Source: Streptococcus oriscaviae (GTDB lineage: Bacteria > Bacillota > Bacilli > Lactobacillales > Streptococcaceae). From it: a stretch of 64,000 nucleotides of DNA. Every line of letters begins with the position of its first letter. The first letter of the stretch is position 1. The stretch is from contig NZ_CP073084.1 in assembly GCF_018137985.1 (NCBI RefSeq), forward strand, positions 806,001-870,000. The letters run 5' to 3'. Positions 24,111 to 33,170 of this stretch are shown piece after piece. The notes under the pieces are model-generated. The model saw only the letters and a program-made list of their open reading frames with translations, was not told the origin of the DNA and did not search any database. Made by a program: the position numbers and the translations under genes.

Positions 24111-24626
24111 CTAGGATGGCTGGTGGATCTTAATCCACATTTTGTAGCTGACATAGGCCAAGAGACCTCCCAGACTGTTGGTCCAGAGATCGTCCACTTC
24201 AAAAACCCGTCCTGCGTCCAGCAAAAAATCCAAGATTAGCTGGGTACATTCGATAAAACAACTGATACACAAGCTATACAGCAAGGCTGTTTTGGCACTC
24301 CGCCATTTTTCAAAAAGAAAAACAAGGGCAAGCACCAGAGGGTAGAGCAGGAAAATATTGGTTAGATTCTGAAGAACAATAAGCCAAAGCTCGTAGAGGC
24401 TATCCACCTTATCACCATTGATTAGGCTGTTAAACGGGGTCGGTAAAAAGTAAAGCCGACCAATCTGAACGATGCCAGGTGTTGAAAATGTTTTGTACTG
24501 GGGATACCAAGACTGGGGTAGAAAACAAAGTAGGCCGATCACTAAACTGTATAGGCCAGCCAATATTTTGGCCAAGTGTCTGCCCTTATCTGTCAAATTA
24601 CCGTCGGTGTGAAAGAATCCTTTCAT
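24111..24626 (-). CDS. VanZ family membrane protein
   Basis: 171 aa with four to five hydrophobic segments (about residues 20-38, 78-105, 112-135, 148-165) and the VanZ motif region [11 protein letters not shown] [15 protein letters not shown] followed by DVDDL-like [16 protein letters not shown]. VanZ homologues are known for teicoplanin and lipoglycopeptide tolerance; streptococcal copies sit next to rlmN as here. It overlaps rlmN by 4 bp (ATGA) and so is expressed with it. Function beyond membrane location is inferred. Confidence 0.85.
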   Translation of the reverse strand: MKGFFHTDGNLTDKGRHLAKILAGLYSLVIGLLCFLPQSWYPQYKTFSTPGIVQIGRLYFLPTPFNSLINGDKVDSLYELWLIVLQNLTNIFLLYPLVLALVFLFEKWRSAKTALLYSLCISCFIECTQLILDFLLDAGRVFEVDDLWTNSLGGLLAYVSYKMWIKIHQPS

Positions 24627-25735
24627 GCCTTAATTCCTGCTTTTGCTTTGGCTGCTGCAATCCGAGCCCTAGCGGTTTCCCTGTCTTTTTTCAAGGTATT
24701 GGAGCGCAACTGACCGCAGGCTGCATCAATATCCGTACCATGTTCTTGACGAACCACGCAGTTAACACCATTCTTCTTGAGGCGGTCATAGAAGGCAGCT
24801 ACCCGTTCTGGCGTAGAACGACTGTATTGGTCATGCTCACTAACTGGGTTGTAGGGAATCAAGTTGATATAGGATAGTTTGCGGATTTTCTTAGTCAAAT
24901 CAGCCAATTCCTGTGCCTGCTCCACTCCATCATTAACCTCGTTGAGCATAATGTATTCAAAGGTCACGCGCCGGTTAGTGGTCTGGATATAATCCTCGAT
25001 TGCTTCAAATAGAACTTCAATCGGAAACTTGCGGTTGATACGCATGATACTTGAGCGCAAGTCATTATTTGGAGCGTGAAGAGATACAGCCAGATTGACC
25101 TGAACACCTTCGCGGGCAAAGTCACGAATTTTCGGTGCCAAGCCAGAGGTGGATACCGTGATATGGCGCGCACCGATGGCCAAGCCTTTGTCGTCGTTTA
25201 CCACGCGAAGGAAGGTCATGACATTATCATAGTTGTCAAGCGGTTCTCCAATCCCCATGACAACGATATGGCTAACGCGCTCATTTTGCTGGCGTTCGTC
25301 AAAGTATTTTTGTACCAACATGATTTGAGCAACGATTTCTCCGCTGGTCAAATCCCGCTGTTTGGGAATCAAGCCTGAGGCACAGAAGGTACAGCCGATG
25401 TTACAGCCAACCTGTGTAGTCACGCAGACTGACAAGCCGTAGTGCTGCCGCATGAGAACTGTTTCAATCAGCATCCCGTCTGGTAGTTCAAAGAGGTATT
25501 TGACCGTTCCGTCCTTCGACTCTTGAACGATGCGTTGTTTGAGAGGATTGAGAACAAAATCTTCATTGAGTTTATCAATCAAAGACTTGGGCAAGTTGGT
25601 CATCTCTTCAAATGAAGCGACGCGGTTGCGGTAAAGCCATTCCCAAATTTGGGTGGCGCGAAAAGATTTCTGGTTATTCTCCAAAACCCAGTCTGTCACT
25701 TGCTGGCGGGTCAGACCATAGATTGATGCTTTCAT
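24623..25735 (-). CDS. rlmN: 23S rRNA A2503 / tRNA A37 C2-methyltransferase
   Basis: Radical SAM dual-specificity RNA methyltransferase, 370 aa. Cluster cysteines in [14 protein letters not shown] (CX3CX2C); GIGEPLDN is the SAM-binding region, and the catalytic cysteines are in this motif environment and the C-terminal INCVV-like [20 protein letters not shown]. It methylates A2503 in the ribosomal peptidyl-transferase centre and A37 in some tRNAs. Start ATG 25735 with AGGAG ahead; the operon continues with vanZ. Confidence 0.95.
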   Translation of the reverse strand: MKASIYGLTRQQVTDWVLENNQKSFRATQIWEWLYRNRVASFEEMTNLPKSLIDKLNEDFVLNPLKQRIVQESKDGTVKYLFELPDGMLIETVLMRQHYGLSVCVTTQVGCNIGCTFCASGLIPKQRDLTSGEIVAQIMLVQKYFDERQQNERVSHIVVMGIGEPLDNYDNVMTFLRVVNDDKGLAIGARHITVSTSGLAPKIRDFAREGVQVNLAVSLHAPNNDLRSSIMRINRKFPIEVLFEAIEDYIQTTNRRVTFEYIMLNEVNDGVEQAQELADLTKKIRKLSYINLIPYNPVSEHDQYSRSTPERVAAFYDRLKKNGVNCVVRQEHGTDIDAACGQLRSNTLKKDRETARARIAAAKAKAGIKA

Positions 25736-25742
25736 GCTACTC

Positions 25743-26312
25743 CTATTTCTGGCGAATCACAAAGCCACGTTTGGCTTCTTGAATTTCGCGGTTATTTTTC
25801 TTGCGGTCACGTTTCTGACTGCGTTCTTTTTTGTGTTGCTTGTTGGTCGGATTGGACGGTTTGTCATTTTTGACAGTAAAGGAGCGTTCCTTTTTCTTGT
25901 TCGTGTTGTTGCGATTGCGCTTGCGTTTGCGGCGTGGCTTATCTTCTGGTTCGACCGGCATTTCCTGAGGATTGGGGTTTTCGAGAACAAAATAAGCGCA
26001 GCCAAAGTTACAAAACTCGGTTAGATAGTCGTCCAAACGGCTGATTTTCAAATCACTCTTGACGGAGCGCTCGTCCTTGTAAAATCCCTTCAAACGCAGT
26101 TGGTCGTTGCCCCAGTCCCCAACAATGTAGTCAAATTTAAGCATGAGTTGGGAAAAGCGTTGACCAAAAATAGTCTGGTCAAAGGCTTCTTTGTAATCTT
26201 CTAAGACATCTAGTTCAATATTTTCAGAAACCACCTTATCCCCAACTCGGGCAAAACTTGGGCCGGGGAACTTATTGTAATTGTATAATTCTGGAGAAAT
26301 TTCTTTCTTCAT
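25743..26312 (-). CDS. yutD: YutD family protein (DUF1027) with basic tail
   Basis: 189 aa. The N-terminal about 110 residues match the YutD/DUF1027 family ([51 protein letters not shown]). The C-terminal 70 residues are extremely Lys/Arg/Asn rich ([18 protein letters not shown]) and probably disordered and RNA-binding; this tail is longer than in Bacillus YutD. The gene is 7 bp upstream of rlmN, so a link to ribosome work is a fair guess. Molecular function unknown. Confidence 0.85.
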   Translation of the reverse strand: MKKEISPELYNYNKFPGPSFARVGDKVVSENIELDVLEDYKEAFDQTIFGQRFSQLMLKFDYIVGDWGNDQLRLKGFYKDERSVKSDLKISRLDDYLTEFCNFGCAYFVLENPNPQEMPVEPEDKPRRKRKRNRNNTNKKKERSFTVKNDKPSNPTNKQHKKERSQKRDRKKNNREIQEAKRGFVIRQK

Positions 26313-26426
26313 GTCTCCTCCTTCTTGCTACTCTAACCTTATTATTATAACACTATTTTACCTTAAATACCCTGACTTTGCCATATAAGAGAAATTTCTA
26401 ACAATTTTAAGATAAAAAAGAGCGAT

Positions 26427-27476
26427 TTACTCGCTCTTGGTCTTCTCTAAGTAATCAATCGCTTCTTGAACGTTGGTGACTGGAACCACTTCAATGTCTA
26501 ATTTTTCCTGTCGAACCATCTCCATGGCTTCTTCGTAGTTGGTCTTGGCATCAGGATTTTCTTTGAGAATCTTCTCATCTACTGGATTGTTGGGAACGAA
26601 GAAGACTGTGGCACCAGCCTGAGCAGCCGATAGAACCTTTTTGTCCGCCCCGCCGATATCTCCAACTGAACCATCCTGTTCAATGGTTCCTGTACCGGCA
26701 ATTATCCGACCATCCCGTAGGTCTGGATCGGCCAACTGGGTGTAGATAGAAAGGGTGAACATGAGGCCGGCACTAGGGCCGCCGATGTTGCCTGTTTGAA
26801 ACTCAATGGGAACACTGCTGTCTACTTCTGTATGATCCACTAGGGTGATACCGATACCGTTCTTGCCATTGGACAGCTTGATGATGCTTCCATCAGCTTC
26901 ATACTGTTGGCCAGCACTGATGTAGCCGACTGTAACGCTGCTACCGAGCTCCAAACTGCTGACATATTTGATTAGGTCTGCTGAGCTTTCAAAGGTCTCT
27001 CCATTGATGCTGACAACGGTGTCTGCTATATTGAGAATTTCTCTGAAGGTCGAATCTTCTGTTAGGCTGAGAACATAGACTCCGAAAAAGTCCAGACTCA
27101 CATCCTTGCCTGCCAAGGTCAAGCCTTGGTATTTGGCCATGTTTTGCGAAGTTTCCATATAGAATTGAGCAATCCGGAAGTAGTCATCATTGTTGGCTCC
27201 GCCAGTTGTTTCTTCTTCTGAACGAATATCCATGGTCGGATTCAAATAAGCCGCTAAGAGCTGGAAGGCTGTGGCTTGCTGGACATGGACATACACGAAA
27301 TTATAAGAGCCTGGTTCTGAGTCTTCCTGCCCATTGACCGTCAGGACATGGCGGACGTCTGCTGCTCCACCAGGGCTTTCAATGTAGTAGGGAAGTCGAA
27401 AAAACATTCCCAGCCAGAGAAGGGCACTGAGTCCAACGATGGAGAGAACCAGTAATAACTTTTTATTCTTTTTCAT
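26427..27476 (-). CDS. sepM: SepM-type PDZ and Lon-like membrane protease
   Basis: 349 aa: N-terminal signal anchor (about residues 5-27), a PDZ domain (about 120-200, [11 protein letters not shown]), and a Lon-type S16 protease domain with catalytic Ser235 (GGPSAGLMF) and Lys279/280 (GADKKVLSA). In S. mutans SepM trims the competence-stimulating peptide outside the cell, and the family corresponds to Bacillus YlbL. It overlaps coaD by 14 bp. Whether it processes a pheromone here is not shown. Confidence 0.92.
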   Translation of the reverse strand: MKKNKKLLLVLSIVGLSALLWLGMFFRLPYYIESPGGAADVRHVLTVNGQEDSEPGSYNFVYVHVQQATAFQLLAAYLNPTMDIRSEEETTGGANNDDYFRIAQFYMETSQNMAKYQGLTLAGKDVSLDFFGVYVLSLTEDSTFREILNIADTVVSINGETFESSADLIKYVSSLELGSSVTVGYISAGQQYEADGSIIKLSNGKNGIGITLVDHTEVDSSVPIEFQTGNIGGPSAGLMFTLSIYTQLADPDLRDGRIIAGTGTIEQDGSVGDIGGADKKVLSAAQAGATVFFVPNNPVDEKILKENPDAKTNYEEAMEMVRQEKLDIEVVPVTNVQEAIDYLEKTKSE

Positions 27477-27951
27477 TTTTTTCTAACTCCTTGCAAATGA
27501 TAGCTGGCACATAGGGACGAATATCCTGTTTAAAGTGCAGCAATTCTCTAACCTGACTGGACGAAACAAATTTGAACTCCGGCTTGGCCAAGAGATAGAC
27601 GGTTTCGATTTCAGGGGCCAGCTGATGATTGTAAAAATCAAAACTGGCTTCATATTCTAAATCGATTGCATTGCGTAGGCCCCGTACCAAATGGGTAACA
27701 CCATGGCGCCTTGCTACGTCCACCACCAATTCATTTTCAGATAGGATAACCTCTACCTGATCCCAGTCCGCAAAAATATCTTCTAGTAAAACCTTGCGCT
27801 CAACAGCGGTGAGAAGACCTGCTTTCTTGGGATTGGTGAAAATACCGACATAGAGTTTATCAAACAGACCACAAGCCCGCTCAATCAAATCCAAATGTCC
27901 GTTGGTTAGCGGGTCAAAGGAACCTGTAAACAATCCAATCTTATCTGACAT
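27463..27951 (-). CDS. coaD: Phosphopantetheine adenylyltransferase
   Basis: 162 aa, full family length. The nucleotidyltransferase motif [14 protein letters not shown] (T/HXGH at residues 14-19) and the ISSTxxR-like VSSSQVREL near residue 127 identify CoaD. It transfers AMP from ATP to 4'-phosphopantetheine in coenzyme A synthesis. Overlaps rsmD by 11 bp and sepM by 14 bp, a conserved rsmD-coaD-sepM order in streptococci. Confidence 0.95.
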   Translation of the reverse strand: MSDKIGLFTGSFDPLTNGHLDLIERACGLFDKLYVGIFTNPKKAGLLTAVERKVLLEDIFADWDQVEVILSENELVVDVARRHGVTHLVRGLRNAIDLEYEASFDFYNHQLAPEIETVYLLAKPEFKFVSSSQVRELLHFKQDIRPYVPAIICKELEKNEKE

Positions 27952-28480
27952 ACACTGTTACCTTGCTTATTCCGTAAATTTTTTCCTTCCAAATGCCCAG
28001 CTCCGCAATTTCTTCTGGTAGCTGAACAGCCTTGTCTGTTTCGCAGACGACCATGACCTCTTCTGCCAGCAATTGCCGCTGACAGAGTTCTGTCACCATA
28101 GCCACAATCTCTTGGTCCGCATAAGGCGGATCCAGAAAAACCAAATCAAAGGGGCCTGTCAAACTAGAAAGAGCCTGTCTGGCATCCATGGCAAGCAACT
28201 GGAATTTATCTGCTTCTTTTGTCATGGCAATATTGTCTCGGATGATGGCTTGGGCCTTGCGATCCCGCTCAATCAAAACCGCCTCTTCCATACCACGAGA
28301 AACCGCCTCGATAGCCAGTCCACCACTGCCTGCATATAGGTCTAACACCCTGCCGCCTTCAAAGTAGGGCCCAATCATATTGAACACAGCGCCACGCACC
28401 TTATCAGAGGTTGGGCGAGTTGTTTTCCCTGCTAAAGTCTTGAGTGGCCGGGCGCCATATTTTCCAGAAACAATTCTCAT
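27941..28480 (-). CDS. rsmD: 16S rRNA G966 N2-methyltransferase, predicted leaderless
   Basis: 179 aa. SAM-binding [15 protein letters not shown] (about 45-59) and the catalytic NPPY-type motif FLDPPYAD identify RsmD, which methylates G966 of 16S rRNA. The ATG at 28480 follows the minus-10 TATAAT (28488-28493) after 7 nt (AAATCCT), so the message is predicted to start at or next to the ATG with no Shine-Dalgarno. First gene of rsmD-coaD-sepM. Confidence 0.93.
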   Translation of the reverse strand: MRIVSGKYGARPLKTLAGKTTRPTSDKVRGAVFNMIGPYFEGGRVLDLYAGSGGLAIEAVSRGMEEAVLIERDRKAQAIIRDNIAMTKEADKFQLLAMDARQALSSLTGPFDLVFLDPPYADQEIVAMVTELCQRQLLAEEVMVVCETDKAVQLPEEIAELGIWKEKIYGISKVTVYVR

Positions 28481-28487
28481 AGGATTT

Positions 28488-28516
28488 ATTATAACAAAAA
28501 TTTGCTCCCATGACTA
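28488..28516 (-). promoter_or_regulatory. Leaderless-type promoter of rsmD
   Basis: Extended TGT-TATAAT (28488-28493) with TAGTCA (28511-28516) as minus-35 at 17 bp on the minus strand; ATG 7 nt downstream of the minus-10. Confidence 0.6.
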
Positions 28517-28530
28517 ATGCAGACAAGAAA

Positions 28531-28551
28531 AAGGCGAGATTGCCTCGCCTT
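28531..28551 (-). terminator. Terminator after the yqgQ-rhodanese operon
   Basis: AAGGCGAG / CTCGCCTT stem with a T run on the minus strand. Confidence 0.85.
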
Positions 28552-28557
28552 GCCTAG

Positions 28558-28941
28558 TTAATTGGTCTTTACCTTACCATCCCAACCATTGATTCCATAG
28601 CTGAGAATGTAGATTTCTTGATAGCCTTGCTTCTTGAGGTGGAGAGCCGCCGGTGTGACTAGCTGCCCACGGTCATTCTCATAGAGAAGAACAGGCTTGT
28701 CCTTGCGGAGGGCGCCTAGACTCTGCTTGAGTTGCTGATAGGGAATATTGCGGGCTCCCATAATGTGCTTTCTGCGGTATTCATTGGGTTCACGCAGGTC
28801 GATTAACTGACCTGTATGAATTTTTTCTGCAAATTCATGATTGTCCAAGATGGTTGCAGCCCGACGCAGGCGCCAGTAGTTGAAGCCCATCCAGGCACCC
28901 AAAATAGCTAAAAATGCAAGAATTGTATATAAGGTTTCCAT
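28558..28941 (-). CDS. Membrane-anchored rhodanese-like protein lacking the catalytic cysteine
   Basis: 127 aa: one N-terminal membrane helix (about residues 4-23) and a cytoplasmic rhodanese fold (LIDLREPNEYRRKHIMGARNIPY, then QGYQEIYILSYGINGW). The active-site loop that normally reads CXXGXR is LLYENDRGQ, with no cysteine anywhere in the protein, so sulfur transfer is not possible; a binding role is more likely. It follows yqgQ with no gap. Confidence 0.85.
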   Translation of the reverse strand: METLYTILAFLAILGAWMGFNYWRLRRAATILDNHEFAEKIHTGQLIDLREPNEYRRKHIMGARNIPYQQLKQSLGALRKDKPVLLYENDRGQLVTPAALHLKKQGYQEIYILSYGINGWDGKVKTN

Positions 28942-29163
28942 TTAGTCTTTCTTCTCCTTCGATTGCTGATAGGCTAATTCCAAACGATGTTCTCGCCGCA
29001 AAACCATTTCGGCTTCCAGATAGTCCAGTTTTTCCAGCAAGCCCGACTGATAGACTCGACTGAGCTCAATCTGCATCATCTCAATATCATAGAGGCGATT
29101 GCCCATATAAACGATAATCCCAAAACGCTTGAGCAGCTGTTGCACATCGTAAAGTCTTTTCAT
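28942..29163 (-). CDS. yqgQ: YqgQ family protein, predicted leaderless
   Basis: 73 aa, matches the YqgQ (DUF910) family: MKRLYDVQQLLKRFGIIVYM, then DIEMMQIELSRVYQSGL. A small three-helix protein; Bacillus YqgQ has a known structure and suggested nucleic-acid binding, but no firm role. Its ATG follows the minus-10 TAAACT after 6 nt, so no leader is predicted. It is the first gene of a two-gene operon with the rhodanese-like protein. Confidence 0.88.
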   Translation of the reverse strand: MKRLYDVQQLLKRFGIIVYMGNRLYDIEMMQIELSRVYQSGLLEKLDYLEAEMVLRREHRLELAYQQSKEKKD

Positions 29164-29169
29164 AGGAAA

Positions 29170-29198
29170 AGTTTAGCAAAATTTCCCTTGTTTTTCAA
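29170..29198 (-). promoter_or_regulatory. Leaderless-type promoter of yqgQ
   Basis: TTGAAA (29193-29198), 17-bp spacer, extended TGC-TAAACT (29170-29175), then TTTCCT and the ATG at 29163, all on the minus strand. Confidence 0.6.
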
Positions 29199-29332
29199 GA
29201 GTCCATGAAAAGAAGAATGATTTACAAGTAACCAGTTGACATCCCTTCTATCTTTAGCCGCTCCTATTCCTGCCACAGAACTCCTACAATTTCTGCTTCT
29301 TGTCATTTCTTGCCCGTTGGCTGAACCCAATG

Positions 29333-29375
29333 AAAAACTCCTGAAATCACCAGTTGCCTAGCAAATTCAGGAGTA
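29333..29375 (-). terminator. Terminator after dpr
   Basis: ACTCCTGAA (29338-29346) pairs with TTCAGGAGT (29367-29375); T5 on the minus strand. The gap between yqgQ and dpr (29164-29392) holds this and the yqgQ promoter; I see nothing else in it. Confidence 0.75.
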
Positions 29376-29392
29376 TTATAGAGTTTATTGGT

Positions 29393-29914
29393 TTACAAAT
29401 TTGGCGCCTGACCCAATTCTGCTTGGAGCATCCAGATGTGCTTTTCGATACTTGCCTTAGCGACATTGAAAATATCGTTGGTCACACTATCTCCTTCTTG
29501 ATCACTGATGTCAAAGCCTTTTTGGAAAAGGTCAGCCAGATAGCGAAAAACTTCTACAACACGACTCAAGTGAGCTTCCATTGTCAGACTGTAATCACCT
29601 GGCAGCTCCGTCAACTGACTATTATCACTAAATTCCTTAAGAGTAGAATAAGGCGCACCGCCAATGGTAATCAAACGCTCACTCATTTCATCTAGGTAAC
29701 CATCCAACTCTTCCATATAGCCATCCATCTTAGGATGCCAAAGGAGAAAACCGCGACCACGCATATACCAATGCACTTGGTGAAGAATGGAATGGGCAAC
29801 AGACAAGTCTGCCACAGCCTGATTCAAAATAGCTTTTGTAGCTGGTAAACTTTCAGGTTGACGTTGGGTAAAACTCGCTACCTCTGCTGCAGATTGGTAC
29901 ATTTTTTCAAACAT
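29393..29914 (-). CDS. dpr: Dps-like peroxide resistance ferritin
   Basis: 173 aa; 12-subunit mini-ferritin that oxidises and stores iron, sparing DNA from Fenton chemistry. The ferroxidase motif [36 protein letters not shown] is the region (key residues His in HWYMRG, Asp and Glu in MDGYMEELD), split here for length. It is very close to S. suis Dpr as I remember it, but not identical. A perfect PerR box lies upstream, fitting peroxide induction. Confidence 0.95.
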   Translation of the reverse strand: MFEKMYQSAAEVASFTQRQPESLPATKAILNQAVADLSVAHSILHQVHWYMRGRGFLLWHPKMDGYMEELDGYLDEMSERLITIGGAPYSTLKEFSDNSQLTELPGDYSLTMEAHLSRVVEVFRYLADLFQKGFDISDQEGDSVTNDIFNVAKASIEKHIWMLQAELGQAPNL

Positions 29915-29938
29915 ATGTTTTCCTTCTTTCTATTTTAT

Positions 29939-29953
29939 TTATAATCATTATAA
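29939..29953. promoter_or_regulatory. PerR box upstream of dpr
   Basis: TTATAATCATTATAA, a perfect 7-1-7 palindrome identical to the PerR consensus TTATAATNATTATAA, 25 bp before the dpr start codon, so it overlaps the promoter and should repress. Confidence 0.92.
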
Positions 29954-30144
29954 TTAAAACAGAAAAATTCTTCAAGTTTTTAGACTCAAGATTAGAAAAA
30001 TTCTACAATTATCAGATTAGAGTCTGTTGTTCAGGATGGGGGCAAAAATACGGGATAATTCTTGCATTTTTTGCTTTTTTATTTTATGATATTAGATATT
30101 AGTAGAAGAAGGCGTTCACTGGAGCAAAGGAAAGGAGGCCGCCC

Positions 30145-30351
30145 ATGTCAAAAGAAAAACGAGATGCCAAACTGGAACAAGTGACCGGTTCTGTCAAAAA
30201 AGGAATTGGAAAACTCACCGGCAACAAGAAGCTGGAAGTTGAAGGTATGGTTGAAAAAGGAGTCGGAAAAGCTAAGGAGATGGCTATTGATGCCAAGGAG
30301 AGCGTTGAGGGTGCCATCAAGGGTATCAAGAAGGCGCTTGATAAGGATTGA
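30145..30351 (+). CDS. CsbD family stress protein
   Basis: 68 aa, highly charged, with the CsbD pattern (KLEQVTGSVKKGIGKLTGNKKLEVEGMVEKGVGKAKE). CsbD proteins are small and helical or disordered and belong to general stress regulons in Bacillus and others; no biochemical function is known. Strong RBS AAGGAGG. The upstream 230-bp gap holds the PerR box and the dpr promoter at its left side; a candidate minus-10 TATGAT lies near 30085. Confidence 0.85.
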   Translation: MSKEKRDAKLEQVTGSVKKGIGKLTGNKKLEVEGMVEKGVGKAKEMAIDAKESVEGAIKGIKKALDKD

Positions 30352-30360
30352 GTCAAACTG

Positions 30361-30380
30361 ACGGCCCTGAGGCCGTTTTT
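30361..30380 (+). terminator. Terminator after csbD-like gene
   Basis: ACGGCC-CTGA-GGCCGT then TTTT. Confidence 0.85.
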
Positions 30381-30397
30381 GCATGAGGAGAAAGAAA

Positions 30398-30817
30398 ATG
30401 AAAAAAATTGTATTTGTTTGCCTAGGGAATATCTGTCGCAGCCCTATGGCTGAATTTGTCATGAAAGAGATGACCGACGAGCTTCATATTGAAAGTCGGG
30501 CCACTTCTTCGTGGGAGGAGGGCAATCCCATCCATCGTGGAACGCAGGCGATTTTCCGTAAACACGCCATCGCCTACAATCAGCACAAGACCTCCATGCG
30601 CATGACCCGCGAGGACTTCCTAACCTTTGATCTCATCATTGGCATGGACGCCCAAAATGTCCTTGACCTCAAGGCTATGGCTCCAGAAGGAACCGAAAAC
30701 AAGATTGTCCAATTTGCCGAAAAAAGCGTTCCAGACCCTTGGTATACAGGGGATTTTGACGAAACCTACTCTATCGTCAGGGAAGGATGCAGAGTTTGGC
30801 TCAAGCGCATCAACTAA
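30398..30817 (+). CDS. Low-molecular-weight protein tyrosine phosphatase
   Basis: 139 aa from ATG 30398 (GAGGAGAAAG ahead). The P-loop CLGNICRS (CX5R) puts the nucleophile at Cys8, and the general acid Asp is in VPDPWYTG. It lies between csbD and the MORN-acyltransferase pair, not in a capsule locus, so it is not clearly a Wzb-type phosphatase. Its target is unknown. A second ORF start a few codons upstream is not needed. Confidence 0.92.
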   Translation: MKKIVFVCLGNICRSPMAEFVMKEMTDELHIESRATSSWEEGNPIHRGTQAIFRKHAIAYNQHKTSMRMTREDFLTFDLIIGMDAQNVLDLKAMAPEGTENKIVQFAEKSVPDPWYTGDFDETYSIVREGCRVWLKRIN

Positions 30818-30829
30818 TGGATTTTCTTA

Positions 30830-30868
30830 TGTAACATTTTTGTAATATGGTATAAAAAGTGGTAGAAT
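30830..30868 (+). promoter_or_regulatory. Promoter of MORN-oatA operon with WalR/VicR-like box
   Basis: TTGTAA (30840-30845), 17-bp spacer, TAGAAT (30863-30868). The direct repeat TGTAAC-N5-TGTAAT (30830-30846) fits the WalR/VicR consensus TGTWAH-N5-TGTWAH and its right half is the minus-35 itself. Confidence 0.6.
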
Positions 30869-30898
30869 AAGGAGAATCAAACAGAAAGAGAAAAACCT

Positions 30899-31321
30899 AT
30901 GAAAAAGAGTAATTCCGGTCTTCATGAATTGAATCGTTTTAAAAAATACCTGACTCGTAAAAACGGTGAGATTTTAGGCCTTATTCTGATTATTGTCTGT
31001 GCCATTTCAGTCTTTACAGGACAAATTTCTAGCGAGAAGGCCTTGACTTTAGACAACGGCAACATTCAGTACCAGGGCTACGTTCGAGCAAATAAGATGA
31101 ATGGACAAGGTAAACTGACCTTTGAAAACGGAGATAGTTATGAAGGTGAGTTTAAGAATGGTGTGTTTAACGGAAAAGGCACCTTTATTTCTTCCGAAGG
31201 GTGGAAATACGAAGGAGACTTTAAAAACGGCTTAGCAGACGGACAAGGCAAGCTGACTACACAGACCAAGACTGTCTATGAGGGAACGTTTAAAGAGGGG
31301 ATTTATCAGCATGCGGATTAA
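30899..31321 (+). CDS. Membrane-anchored MORN-repeat protein
   Basis: 140 aa. A basic N-terminal tail precedes one membrane helix (about residues 25-42), after which three to four MORN repeats follow (YQGYVRANKMNGQGKLTF, YEGEFKNGVFNGKGTF, YEGDFKNGLADGQGKL, YEGTFKEG), placed outside the cell if the basic tail stays in. MORN repeats form a beta ladder that binds lipids or proteins. It overlaps the acyltransferase gene by 11 bp, so the two are probably functional partners at the envelope. Function otherwise unknown. Confidence 0.85.
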   Translation: MKKSNSGLHELNRFKKYLTRKNGEILGLILIIVCAISVFTGQISSEKALTLDNGNIQYQGYVRANKMNGQGKLTFENGDSYEGEFKNGVFNGKGTFISSEGWKYEGDFKNGLADGQGKLTTQTKTVYEGTFKEGIYQHAD

Positions 31322-33131
31322 ATGGTTTTCAGTAATACGAGTTGTAGGGCTACTCTTTGTCCTTCTTTATCACTTCTTTATCAAATATTTCTCTGGCGGC
31401 TTTGTCGGAGTCGATCTCTTTTTTACCCTATCGGGCTATCTAACCACCGCCCTTCTTATTGACGAATTCACTCAGGACAAGACCATCGACTTGGTAGGTT
31501 TTTTCCGTAGACGCCTCTACCGTATCCTACCCCCGCTCCTCCTAATGATTCTTACGGTCACCCCGTTAGCCCTCTTGGTTCGCAATGATTTCATCGCAAA
31601 TATCGGCAATCAAATTGCGGTGGCGCTTGGTTTTATGACCAATATCTTTGAAATTTTAACTGGAGGAAACTACGAGAATCAATTTACCCCTCACCTCTTT
31701 GTGCATACTTGGACTCTGGCCATCGAGGTACAATTTTATCTGCTTTGGGGACTGGCCGTTTGGGGAATGACACGAATGGCCAAGTCGATTGGGCAGTTGA
31801 GAGGTTTGATTTTCCTCAGTTCATCGGCGATTTTCCTTACTAGCTTTTTGTCCATGTTCATCTCAAGTTTTTTTGTGGATAGTTATTCAACCATTTACTT
31901 CTCAACTTGGACGCATATTTTTCCTTTCTTCTTAGGAAGCATTCTGGCAACGATTGCCGGTATTAAAAATACAACCAAAGGATTCCAACGTACAATCCAA
32001 CAATGGAGCAAGAAGAAGGCCTTACAGGTTTTCCTTGCCGGTTTCACCTTAGAACTTCTCCTGCTTTTTTTACTCAAGTTCAATTCAATTTGGACATACT
32101 TAATTGGTTTCCTCCTGTCCAGTATGGCAACTTCTGTGATGATTTTCGCGGCACGAGTTCTTCATGAAAAGACAGAAGAAGTCAATGAACCGCTAGCTGT
32201 CCAGTACCTAGCAGATATTTCCTACGGTTTCTACCTCTTCCACTGGCCGCTCTATCTCATTTTCTCCCAGATTTTTGGAAATATTGGCGGTGTCATTCTA
32301 ACAGTAATCTTCTCTCTTCTCTTATCAACTGCCTCCTTCTACATTCTAGAACCCTATTTGGCTGGAAAAACAGGTCGGCTGTTCACATTGGAGATTGACC
32401 TCAAACCTTATACCAAATGGATTTCAATTGCTGGTGGTCTACTGGCTTTCAGCACCCTTCTCATTACACTGACAGCACCAAAACTAGGGGATTTTGATAC
32501 AGAAATGCTGGTCAACAGTCTCAAGCAAGCCGACACACGCATGGCACAGACCAAAGCCAATGCAGAAAAAGGCAAGGCTTCTGGCTACGATATTGAAGAA
32601 GGGGTGACTATTATCGGAGACTCCGTTACCCTGCGCGCCACTCCTCAGTTGAACGAGCAACTTCCAGGAGCCTTTATAGATGCCCAAGGCAGCCGCAATA
32701 CCCAGCAGGCCTATGAGATTTTAAAAACCAATATTGATAGCGGAACGCTTCTCAAGGACGTTGTTATCGCGACGGGGGCCAATGTCATCTATAACTATGA
32801 CGAAGAATTAGATAAGATTGTCGATATTCTGCCAAACGGTTACCGTCTTATCTTGGTCACTCCTTACGATGGCAATGCCGCAACCTACGAAGATCCACTG
32901 TCAGAAAAACATGCCCAATATGTTCGCAATCTAGCCAAAAAGCACAACTTTATCACCGTCGCAGACTGGAATGCCGTTTCCAAGGCCAACCCGCAAATCT
33001 GGGTCGGCAGTGATAATGTCCACTTTGGTAGCGATGCAGAAACCACTGCTGAAGGTGGCAACCTCTTTGCTCAGACGATTAAGACTGCTTTAGAAGAAGC
33101 CGCACAAAAACCTGTAAAAGGGCAAGAATAA
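31311..33131 (+). CDS. oatA: OatA-like membrane acyltransferase with SGNH domain
   Basis: 606 aa. The N-terminal acyltransferase-3 domain has about eleven membrane helices (from RVVGLLFVLLYHFF to about residue 390). A C-terminal extracellular SGNH esterase-like domain has Ser438 in IIGDSVTL and the Asp/His pair in SDNVHF. This is the plan of peptidoglycan O-acetyltransferases (OatA, pneumococcal Adr) that acetylate MurNAc and give lysozyme resistance. Start at ATG 31311, which is internal to the end of the MORN gene. Another acyl acceptor such as a polysaccharide cannot be ruled out. Confidence 0.85.
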   Translation: MRIKWFSVIRVVGLLFVLLYHFFIKYFSGGFVGVDLFFTLSGYLTTALLIDEFTQDKTIDLVGFFRRRLYRILPPLLLMILTVTPLALLVRNDFIANIGNQIAVALGFMTNIFEILTGGNYENQFTPHLFVHTWTLAIEVQFYLLWGLAVWGMTRMAKSIGQLRGLIFLSSSAIFLTSFLSMFISSFFVDSYSTIYFSTWTHIFPFFLGSILATIAGIKNTTKGFQRTIQQWSKKKALQVFLAGFTLELLLLFLLKFNSIWTYLIGFLLSSMATSVMIFAARVLHEKTEEVNEPLAVQYLADISYGFYLFHWPLYLIFSQIFGNIGGVILTVIFSLLLSTASFYILEPYLAGKTGRLFTLEIDLKPYTKWISIAGGLLAFSTLLITLTAPKLGDFDTEMLVNSLKQADTRMAQTKANAEKGKASGYDIEEGVTIIGDSVTLRATPQLNEQLPGAFIDAQGSRNTQQAYEILKTNIDSGTLLKDVVIATGANVIYNYDEELDKIVDILPNGYRLILVTPYDGNAATYEDPLSEKHAQYVRNLAKKHNFITVADWNAVSKANPQIWVGSDNVHFGSDAETTAEGGNLFAQTIKTALEEAAQKPVKGQE

Positions 33132-33132
33132 A

Positions 33133-33170
33133 TAAAACTACTGAAGGACAACAATCCTTCAGTAGTTTTA
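33133..33170. terminator. Bidirectional terminator
   Basis: 16-bp perfect stem (33133-33148 with 33155-33170) around ACTACTGAAGGA / TCCTTCAGTAGT, with A and T flanks, between oatA and the convergent PAP2 gene. Confidence 0.88.

Noticed and set aside
25734..26024. 96-codon hydrophobic frame on the plus strand across yutD
   Set aside because: Antisense of the Lys/Arg-rich yutD tail, which automatically reads as hydrophobic; no promoter or RBS.
29984..30029. AGACTC...GAGTCT inverted repeat between dpr and csbD as a regulator site
   Set aside because: Only 6-bp arms separated by more than 30 bp; too weak to report as a site.
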